Under the pieces are notes generated by a model. The model ran no database searches. It saw only the letters and a list, made by a program, of their open reading frames with translations, and had not been told where the DNA came from. 64,000 nucleotides of DNA, taken from assembly GCA_963580455.1 (NCBI GenBank), contig OY756966.1, forward strand, positions 15,069,001-15,133,000, written 5' to 3'. The number at the start of each line of letters is the position of its first letter. Position 1 is the first letter of the stretch. This DNA comes from Euonymus europaeus. Its lineage: Eukaryota > Streptophyta > Magnoliopsida > Celastrales > Celastraceae. Below are positions 52,201 through 62,700 of the stretch, piece after piece. The position numbers and the translations under genes were made by a program.

Positions 52201-53800
52201 GAGAGTTGAGCAACTTCGGACCATCAAAGTTGCTCGGTGTACAATTTCTATTGTTCTCATATGTCAAATTTTACGAGTATAAGCTTCCTATATTATTTCG
52301 ATGCCAAAACACCAACTTTCTATCACAAATGGACAAAACCGTTAAAAGCTCCTCCATAAAGAGAGTTGAGCAAGTTCGGACTATCAAAGTTGCTCGGTGT
52401 ATAATATTTTATTGTTCTCATATGTCAAATTTTACGAGTATAAGCTTCCTACATTATTTCGATGCCAAAACAACAACTTTCTATGACAAATGGACAAAAC
52501 CGTTAAAAGCTCCTCCATAGAGCGAGTTGTGCAACTTCGGACTATCAAAGTTGCTCGGGATAGACTCTTCATTGTTTTTCTATGTCAAATTTTATGAGTA
52601 TAAGCTTCCTAGATTATTTCGATGCCAAAACACCAACTTTCTATGACAAATGGACAAAACCGTTAAAAGCTCCTCCATAGAGGGAGTTGAGCAACTTCGG
52701 ACCATCAAAGTTGCTCGGTGTACAATTTCTATTGTTCTCATATGTCAAATTTTACGAGTATAAGCTTCCTACATTATTTCGATGCCAAAACACTAAGTTT
52801 CTATGACAAATGGACAAAACCGTTAAATGCTCCTCCATAGAGAGAGTTGAGCAACTTCGGACCATCAAAGTTGCTCGGTGTACAATTTCTATTGTTCTCA
52901 TATGTCAAATTTTACGAGTATAAGATTCCTAGGTTATTTCGATGCCAAAACACCAACTTTCTATGACAAATAGACAAAACCGTTAAAAGCTCCTCCATAG
53001 AGAGAGTTGAGCAACTTCGGACTATCAAACTTGCTCGGGATAGACTTTTTATTGTTCTTCTATGTCAAATTTTACGAGTCTAGCTTCAGAGATTATTTAA
53101 ATGCCAAAACACCAACTTTCTTTGACAAATGGACAAAACCGTTAAAAGCTCCTCCATAGAGAGAGTTGAGCAAATTCGGACCATCAAAGTTGCTCGGGAT
53201 AGACTTTTTATTGATCTTCTATATCAAATTTTACGAGTATAAGCTTCATATATTATTTCGATGCAAAAACACCAACTTTCTATGATAAATGGACAAAACC
53301 GTTAAAACTCCTCCATAGAGGGAGTTGAGCAACTTCGGACCATCAAAGTTGCTCGGTGTACAATTTCTATTGTTCTCATATGTAAAATTTTACGAGTATA
53401 AGCTTCGGAGATTATTTAAATGCCAAAACACCAACTTTCTTTGACAAATGGACAAAACCGTTAAAAGCTCCTCCATAGAGAGAGTTGAGCAACTTCGGAC
53501 TGTGAAAGTTGCACGAGATAGACTTTTTATTGTTCTTCTTTTTCAAATTTTACGAGTATAAGCTTCCTACATTATTTCGATGCCAAAACACCAACTTTCT
53601 ATGACAAATGGACAAAACCGTTAAAAGCTCCTCCATAGAGGGAGTTGAGCAACTTCGGACCGTCAAAGTTGCTCGGTCTACAATTTCTATTGTTCTCATA
53701 TGTCAAATTTTACGAGTCTAGCTTCAGAGATTATTTAAATGCCAAAACACCAACTTTCTTTGACAAATGGACAAAACCGTTAAAAGCTCCTCCATAGAGA
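49221..53800 (+). repeat. Mosaic block joining HOR families
   Basis: Segment 49250-50940 resembles 32630-33830 (CCTTTATT, GACTTTTAACTG, ATTGAAATG and ACAATAGTTCG units). Segment 51060-52620 resembles family II (GAGACTGAGC, ATAAAAATTG, CCATAAAGGAAG, GAGACAGAGC). Segment 52620-53800 resembles the 34.6-35.8 kb block (CCAAGTTTC-like, ATGATAAATGG, landmark at 53411). Segment 49637-50990 is also the parent-like relative of the later 1440-bp unit, at shift 4316. The block is entirely satellite. Confidence 0.77.
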
Positions 53801-55240
53801 GAGTTGAGCAACTTCGGACCATCAAAGTTGCTCGGTGTACAATTTCTATTGTTCTCATATGTCAAATTTTACGAGTATAAGCTTCCTATATTATTTCGAT
53901 GCCAAAACACCAACTTTCTATCACAAATGGACAAAACCGTTAAAAGCTCCTCCATAAAGGGAGTTCAGCAACTTAGGACCATCAAAGTTGCTCGGTGTAC
54001 AATTTCTATTGTTCTCATATGTCAAATTTTACGAGTATAAGCTTCAGAGATTATTTAAATGCCAAAACACCAACTTTCTTTGACAAATGGACAATACCGT
54101 TAAAAGCTCCTCCATAGAGAGAGTTGAGCAACTTCGGACTGTGAAAGTTGCTCGGGATAGACTTTTTATTGATCTTCTATATCAAATTTTACGAGTATAA
54201 CCTTCCTACATTATTTCGATGCCAAAACACCAACTTTCTATGACAAATGGACAAAACCGTTAAAAGCTCCTCCATAGAGGGAGTTGAGCAACTTAGGACC
54301 ATCAAAGTTGCTCGGTGTACAATTTCTATTGTTCTCATATGTCAAATTTTACGAGTATAAGCTTCAGAGATTATTGAAATGCCAAAACACCAACTTTCTT
54401 TGACAAATGGACAAAACCGTTAAAAGCTCCTCCATAGAGAGAGTTGAGCAACTTCGGACCATCAAAGTTGCTCGGTGTACAATTTCTATTGTTCTCATAT
54501 GTCAAATTTTACGAGTATAAGCTTCCTACATTATTTCGATGCCAAAACAACAACTTTCTATGACAAATAGACAAAACCGTTAAAAGCTCCTCCATAGAGA
54601 GAGTTGAGCAACTTCGGACCATCAAAGTTGCTCGGTGTACAATTTCTATTGTTCTCATATGTCAAATTTTACGAGTATAAGCTTCCTATATTATTTCGAT
54701 GCCAAAACACCAACTTTCTATGACAAATGGACAAAACCGTTAAAAGCTCCTCCATAAAGAGAGTTGAGCAACTTCGGAGTATCAAAGTTGCTCGGTGTAT
54801 AATATTTTATTGTTCTCATATGTCAAATTTTACGAGTATAAGCTTCCTACATTATTTCGATGCCAAAACAACAACTTTCTATGACAAATGGACAAAACCG
54901 TTAAAAACTCCTCCATAGAGAGAGTTGAGCAACTTCGGACTATCAAAGTTGCTCGGGATAGACTTTTAATTGTTTTTCTATGTCAAATTTTATGAGTATA
55001 ACTTCCTAGATTATTTCGATGCCAAAACACCAACTTTCTATGACAAATTGAAAAAACCGTTAAAAGCTCCTCCATAGAGAGAGTTGAGCAACTTCAGACT
55101 ATCAAAATTGCTCGGGATAGAATTTTTATTGTTCTTCTATATCAAATTTTACGAGTATAAGCTTCCTACAATAGTTCGATGCCAAAACACCAACTTTCTA
55201 TGACAAATGGACAAAACTGTTAAAAGCTCCTCCATAGAGG
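53801..55240 (+). repeat. 1440-bp (9-mer) tandem duplication, copy 1
   Basis: A line-by-line comparison found no difference between 53801-55311 and 55241-56751, about 1511 aligned bases at exactly shift 1440. Shared private markers include GGACAATACCG (54090 and 55530), GAGTTCAGCAACTTAGG (53960 and 55400), ATAACCTTCC (54198 and 55638) and GATAGAATTTTTATTG (55118 and 56558). The edges are 53800 (A against G at 55240) and 55312 (C against T at 56752). Confidence 0.9.
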
Positions 55241-56680
55241 GAGTTGAGCAACTTCGGACCATCAAAGTTGCTCGGTGTACAATTTCTATTGTTCTCATAT
55301 GTCAAATTTTACGAGTATAAGCTTCCTATATTATTTCGATGCCAAAACACCAACTTTCTATCACAAATGGACAAAACCGTTAAAAGCTCCTCCATAAAGG
55401 GAGTTCAGCAACTTAGGACCATCAAAGTTGCTCGGTGTACAATTTCTATTGTTCTCATATGTCAAATTTTACGAGTATAAGCTTCAGAGATTATTTAAAT
55501 GCCAAAACACCAACTTTCTTTGACAAATGGACAATACCGTTAAAAGCTCCTCCATAGAGAGAGTTGAGCAACTTCGGACTGTGAAAGTTGCTCGGGATAG
55601 ACTTTTTATTGATCTTCTATATCAAATTTTACGAGTATAACCTTCCTACATTATTTCGATGCCAAAACACCAACTTTCTATGACAAATGGACAAAACCGT
55701 TAAAAGCTCCTCCATAGAGGGAGTTGAGCAACTTAGGACCATCAAAGTTGCTCGGTGTACAATTTCTATTGTTCTCATATGTCAAATTTTACGAGTATAA
55801 GCTTCAGAGATTATTGAAATGCCAAAACACCAACTTTCTTTGACAAATGGACAAAACCGTTAAAAGCTCCTCCATAGAGAGAGTTGAGCAACTTCGGACC
55901 ATCAAAGTTGCTCGGTGTACAATTTCTATTGTTCTCATATGTCAAATTTTACGAGTATAAGCTTCCTACATTATTTCGATGCCAAAACAACAACTTTCTA
56001 TGACAAATAGACAAAACCGTTAAAAGCTCCTCCATAGAGAGAGTTGAGCAACTTCGGACCATCAAAGTTGCTCGGTGTACAATTTCTATTGTTCTCATAT
56101 GTCAAATTTTACGAGTATAAGCTTCCTATATTATTTCGATGCCAAAACACCAACTTTCTATGACAAATGGACAAAACCGTTAAAAGCTCCTCCATAAAGA
56201 GAGTTGAGCAACTTCGGAGTATCAAAGTTGCTCGGTGTATAATATTTTATTGTTCTCATATGTCAAATTTTACGAGTATAAGCTTCCTACATTATTTCGA
56301 TGCCAAAACAACAACTTTCTATGACAAATGGACAAAACCGTTAAAAACTCCTCCATAGAGAGAGTTGAGCAACTTCGGACTATCAAAGTTGCTCGGGATA
56401 GACTTTTAATTGTTTTTCTATGTCAAATTTTATGAGTATAACTTCCTAGATTATTTCGATGCCAAAACACCAACTTTCTATGACAAATTGAAAAAACCGT
56501 TAAAAGCTCCTCCATAGAGAGAGTTGAGCAACTTCAGACTATCAAAATTGCTCGGGATAGAATTTTTATTGTTCTTCTATATCAAATTTTACGAGTATAA
56601 GCTTCCTACAATAGTTCGATGCCAAAACACCAACTTTCTATGACAAATGGACAAAACTGTTAAAAGCTCCTCCATAGAGG
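55241..56680 (+). repeat. 1440-bp (9-mer) tandem duplication, copy 2
   Basis: This is the second member of the pair. To its right the sequence continues with TTTTATGAGTATAAGCTTCAAAG, the continuation also found after the related block at about 50990. So copy 2 keeps the ancestral right junction and copy 1 the new one. The identity points to a very recent exchange, or to an assembly duplication. Confidence 0.9.
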
Positions 56681-58499
56681 GAGTTGAGCAACTTCGGACC
56701 ATCAAAGTTGCTCGGTGTACAATTTCTATTGTTCTCATATGTCAAATTTTATGAGTATAAGCTTCAAAGATTATTTCAATGCCAAAACACCAACTTTCTT
56801 TGACAAATGGACAAAACCGTTAAAGGCTCCTCCATAGAGAGAGTTGAGCAAATTCGGACCTTCAAAGTTGCTCGGTGTACAATTTCTATTGTTCTCATAT
56901 GTCAAATTTTACGAGTATAAGCTTCCTACATTATTTCGATGCCAAAACAACAACTTTCTATGACAAATGGACAAAACCGTTAAAGGCTCCTCCATAGAGA
57001 GAGTGGAGCAACTTCGGACTATCAAAGTTGCTCGGGATAGACTTTTAACTGTTCTTCTATGTCAAATTTTACGAGTATAAGCTTCCTACATTATTTCGAT
57101 GCCAAAACACCAACTTTCTATGACAAATGGACAAAACCGTTAAAAGCTCCTCCATAAAGGAAGTTGAGCAACTTCGGACCGTCAAAGTTGCTCGGTGTAC
57201 AATTTCTGTTGTTCTCATATGTCAAATTTTACGAGTATAAGCTTCAGAGATTATTTAAATGCCAAAACACCAACTTTCTTTGACAAAAGGACAAAACCGT
57301 TAAAAGCTCCTCCATAGAGAGACTGAGCAACTTCGGACTGTGAAAGTTGCTCGGGATAGACTTTTTATTGATCTTCTATATCAAATTTTACGAGTATAAG
57401 CTTCCTACATTATTTCGATGCCAAAAAACCAACTTTCTATGACAAATGGACAAAACCGTTAAAAGCTCCTCCATAAAGGAAGTTGAGCAACTTCGGACCG
57501 TCAAAGTTGCTCGGTGTACAATTTCTGTTGTTCTCATATGTCAAATTTTACGAGTATAAGCTTCCTACATTATTTCGATGCCAAAACAACAACTTTCTAT
57601 GACAAATGGACAAAACCGTTAAAAGCTCCTACATAGAGAGAGTTGAGCAACTTCGGACTATAAAAATTGCTCGGGATAGACTTTTTATTTTTCTTCTATA
57701 TCAAATTTTACGAGTATAAGCTTCCTACATTATTTCGATGCCAAAACACCAACTTTCTATGACAAATGGACAAAACCGTTAAAAGCTCCTCCATTAAGGA
57801 AGTTGAGCAACTTCGGACCATCAAAGTTGCTCGGTGTACAATTTCTATTGTTCTCATATGTCAAATTTTACGAGTATAAGCTTCCTATATTATTTCGATG
57901 CCAAAACACCAACTTTCTATGACAAATGGACAAAACCGTTAAAAGCTCCTCCATAAAGAGAGTTGAGCAAGTTCGGACTATCAAAGTTGCTCGGTGTATA
58001 ATATTTTATTGTTCTCATATGTCAAATTTTACGAGTATAAGCTTCCTACATTATTTCGATGCCAAAACAACAACTTTCTATGACAAATGGACAAAACCGT
58101 TAAAAGCTCCTCCATAGAGCGAGTTGAGCAACTTCGGACTATCAAAGTTGCTCGGGAGAGACTTTTCATTGTTTTTCTATGTCAAATTTTATGAGTATAA
58201 GCTTCCTAGATTATTTCGATGCCAAAACACCAACTTTATTTGACAAATGGACAAAACCGTTAAAAGCTCCTCCATAGAGGGAGTTGAGCAACTTCGGACC
58301 ATCAAAGTTGCTCGGTGTACAATTTCTATTGTTCTCATATGTCAAATTTTACGAGTATAAGCTTTCTACATTATTTCGATGCCAAAACAACAACTTTCTA
58401 TGACAAATGGACAAAACCGTTAAAGGCTCCTCCATAGAGAGAGTTGAGCAACTTTGGACTATCAAAGTTGCTCGGTGTACAATTTCTATTGTTCTCATC
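56681..58499 (+). repeat. Mosaic of family II-like monomers
   Basis: GAGTGGAGC with GACTTTTAACTG (about 57003), CCATAAAGGAAG, GAGACTGAGC and a GAGCAAGTTCGG type C unit (about 57926-58020) recall 24.0-25.7 kb, but with several slots missing. Private changes include GGACCTTCAAAG near 56859, CCATTAAGGAAG near 57792 and GGGAGAGAC near 58155. Nothing other than satellite DNA is present. Confidence 0.77.
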
Positions 58500-59140
58500 T
58501 GTCAAATTTTACGAGTATAAGCTTCCTACATTATTTCGATGCCAAAACAACAACTTTCTATGACAAATAGACAAAACCGTTAAAAGCTCCTCCATAGAGA
58601 GAGTTGAGCAACTTCGGACCATCAAAGTTGCTCGGTGTACAATTTCTATTGTTCTCATATGTCAAATTTTACGAGTATAAGCTTCCTATATTATTTCGAT
58701 GCCAAAACACCAACTTTCTATGACAAATGGACAAAACCGTTAAAAGCTCCTCCATAAAGAGAGTTGAGCAACTTCGGACCATCAATGTTGCTCGGTGTAT
58801 AATATTTTATTGTTCTCATATGTCAAATTTTACGAGGATAAGCTTCCTACATTATTTCAATGCCAAAACAACAACTTTCTATGATAAATGGACAAAACCG
58901 TTAAAAGCTCCTCCATAGAGAGAGTTGAGCAACTTCGGACTATCAAAGTTGCTCGGGATAGACTTTTAATTGTTTTTCTATGTCAAATTTTATGAGTATA
59001 AGCTTCCTAGATTATTTCGATGCCAAAACACCAACTTTCTATGACAAATGGACAAAACCGTTAAAAGCTCCTCCATAGAGGGAGCTGAGCAACTTCGGAC
59101 CATCAAAGTTGCTCGGTGTACAATTTCTATTGTTCTCATA
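58500..59140 (+). repeat. 641-bp (4-mer) tandem duplication, copy 1
   Basis: Sequence 58500-59178 matches 59141-59819 at shift 641 with no difference found by eye. Shared private markers are ATCAATGTTGC, ACGAGGATAAGC, ATTATTTCAATGCC, ATGATAAATGG and GGGAGCTGAGC. One 161-bp type C unit among the four monomers gives 641 instead of 640. Confidence 0.88.
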
Positions 59141-59781
59141 TGTCAAATTTTACGAGTATAAGCTTCCTACATTATTTCGATGCCAAAACAACAACTTTCT
59201 ATGACAAATAGACAAAACCGTTAAAAGCTCCTCCATAGAGAGAGTTGAGCAACTTCGGACCATCAAAGTTGCTCGGTGTACAATTTCTATTGTTCTCATA
59301 TGTCAAATTTTACGAGTATAAGCTTCCTATATTATTTCGATGCCAAAACACCAACTTTCTATGACAAATGGACAAAACCGTTAAAAGCTCCTCCATAAAG
59401 AGAGTTGAGCAACTTCGGACCATCAATGTTGCTCGGTGTATAATATTTTATTGTTCTCATATGTCAAATTTTACGAGGATAAGCTTCCTACATTATTTCA
59501 ATGCCAAAACAACAACTTTCTATGATAAATGGACAAAACCGTTAAAAGCTCCTCCATAGAGAGAGTTGAGCAACTTCGGACTATCAAAGTTGCTCGGGAT
59601 AGACTTTTAATTGTTTTTCTATGTCAAATTTTATGAGTATAAGCTTCCTAGATTATTTCGATGCCAAAACACCAACTTTCTATGACAAATGGACAAAACC
59701 GTTAAAAGCTCCTCCATAGAGGGAGCTGAGCAACTTCGGACCATCAAAGTTGCTCGGTGTACAATTTCTATTGTTCTCATA
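59141..59781 (+). repeat. 641-bp (4-mer) tandem duplication, copy 2
   Basis: This is the second copy of the tetramer; homology runs on to 59819, where ATTATTTCTATG replaces ATTATTTCGATG. It is the last strongly homogenised pair before the simpler array at the right end of the window. Confidence 0.88.
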
Positions 59782-62700
59782 TGTCAAATTTTACGAGTAT
59801 AAGCTTCCTACATTATTTCTATGCCAAAACACCAACTTTCTATGACAAATGGACAAAACCGGTAAAAGCTCCTCCATAGAGAGAGTTGAGCAACTTCGGA
59901 CCATCAAAGTTGCTCGGTGTACAATTTCTATTGTTCTCATATGTTAAATTTTACGAGTATAAGCTTCCTACATTATTTCGATGCCAAAACACCAACTTTC
60001 TATGACAAATAGACAAAACCGTTAAAAGATCCTCCATAGAGAGAGTTGAGCAACTTCGGACCATCAAAGTTGCTCGGTGTACAATTTCTATTGTTCTCAT
60101 ATGTCAAATTTTACGAGTATAAGCTTCCTACATTATTTCGATGCCAAAACAACAACTTTCTATGACAAATGGACAAAACCGTTAAAGGCTCCTCCATAAA
60201 GAGATTTGAGCAACTTTGGACTATCAAAGTTGCTCGGGATAGACTTTTTATTGTTCTTCTACGTCAAATTTTACGAGTATAAGCTTCCTACATTATTTCG
60301 ATGCCAAAACAACAACTTTCTATGACAAATGGACAAAACCGTTAAAAGCTCCTCCATAGAGAGAGTTGAGCAACTTCGGACTATCAAAGTTGCTCGGGAT
60401 AGACTTTTAATTGTTCTTCTATGTCAAATTTTATGAGTATAAGCTTCCTAGATTAATTCGATGCCAAAACACCAACTTTCTATAACAAATTGACAAAACC
60501 GTTAAAAGCTCCTCCATAGAGAGAGTTGAGCAACTTCGGACTATCAAAATTGCTCGGGATAGACTTTTTATTGTTCTTCTATGTCAAATTTTATGAGTAT
60601 AAGCTTCCTAGATTATTTCGATGCCAAAACACCAACTTTCTATGACAAATGGACAAAACCGTTAAAAGCTCCTCCATAGAGAGAGTTGAGCAACTTCGGA
60701 CTATCAAAATTGCTCGGGATAGACTTTTTATTGTTCTTCTATGTTAAATTTTACGAGTATAAGCTTCCTACATTATTTCGATGCCAAAACACCAACTTTC
60801 TATGACAAATGGATAAAACCGTTAAAAGCTCCTCCATAGAGAGAGTTGAGCAACTTCGGACCATCAAAGTTGCTCGGTGTACAATTTCTATTGTTCTCAT
60901 ATGTCAAATTTTACGAGTATAAGCTTCCTACATTATTCGATGCCAAAACACCAACTTTCTATGACAAATGGACAAAACCGTTAAAAGCTCCTCCATAGAG
61001 AGAGTTGAGCAACTTCGGACCATCAAAGTTGCTCGGTGTACAATTTCTATTGTTCTCATATGTTAAATTTTACGAGTATAAGCTTCCTACATTATTTCGA
61101 TGCCAAAACACCAACTTTCTATGACAAATAGACAAAACCGTTAAAAGCTCCTCCATAGAGAGAGTTGAGCAACTTCGGACCATCAAAGTTGCTCGGTGTA
61201 CAATTTCTATTGTTCTCATATGTCAAATTTTACGAGTATAAGCTTCCTACATTATTTCGATGTCAAAACAACAACTTTCTATGACAAATGGACAAAACCG
61301 TTAAAGACTCCTCCATAAAGAGAGTTGACCAACTTTGGGCTATCAAAGTTGCTCGGGATAGACTTTTTAGTGTTCTTCTACGTCAAATTTTACGAGTATA
61401 AGCTTCCTACATTATTTCGATGCCAAAACAACAACTTTCTATGACAAATGGACAAAACCGTTAAAAGCTCCTCCATAGAGAGAGTTGAGCAACTTCGGAC
61501 TATCAAAGTTGCTCGGGATAGACTTTTAATTGTTCTTCTATGTCAAATTTTATGAGTATAAGCTTCCTAGATTATTTCGATGCCAAAACACCAACTTTCT
61601 ATGACAAATTGGCAAAACCGTTAAAAGCTCATCCATAGAGAGAGTTGAGCAACTTCGGACTATCAAAATTGCTCGGGATAGACTTTTTATTGTTCTTCTA
61701 TGTCAAATTTTATGAGTATAAGCTTCCTAGATTATTTCGATGCCAAAACACCAACTTTCTATGACAAATGTAAAAAAACCGTTAAAAGCTCCTCCATAGA
61801 GAGAGTTGAGCAACTTCGGACTATCAAAATTGCTCGGGATAGACTTTTTATTGTTCTTTTATGTTAAATTTTACGAGTATAAGCTTCCTACATTATTTCG
61901 ATGCCAAAACACCAACTTTCTATGACAAATGGATAAAACCGTTAAAAGCTCCTCCATAGAGAGAGTTGAGCAACTTCGGACAATCAAAGTTGCTCGGTGT
62001 ACAATTTCTATTGTTCTCATATGTCAAATTTTACGAGTATAAGCTTCCTACATTATTTCGATGCGAAAACACCAACTTTCTATGACAAATGGACAAAACC
62101 GTTAAAAGCTCCTCCATAGAGAGAGTTGAGCAACTTCGGACCATCAAAGTTGCTCGGTGTACAATTTCTATTGTTCTCATATGTTAAATTTTACGAGTAT
62201 AAGCTTCCTACATTATTTCGATGCCAAAACAACAACTTTCTATGACAAATGGACAAAACCGTTAAAAGCTCCTCCATAGAGAGAGTTGAGCAACTTCGGA
62301 CCATCAAAGTTGCTCGGTGTACAATTTCTATTGTTGTCATATGTTAAATTTTACGAGTATAAGCTTCCTACATTATTTCGATGCCAAAACACCAACTTTC
62401 TATGACAAATAGACAAAACCGTTAAAAGCTCCTCTATAGAGAGAGTTGAGCAACTTCGGACCATCAAAGTTGCTCGGTGTACAATTTCTATTGTTCTCAT
62501 ATGTCAAATTTTACGAGTATAAGCTTCCTACATTATTTTGATGCCAAAACAACAACTTTCTATGACAAATGGACAAAACCGTTAAAGGCTCCTCCATAAA
62601 GAGATTTGAGCAACTTTGGACTATCAAAGTTGCTCGGGATAGACTTTTTATTATTCTTCTACGTCAAATTTTACGAGTATAAGCTTCCTACATTATTTCG

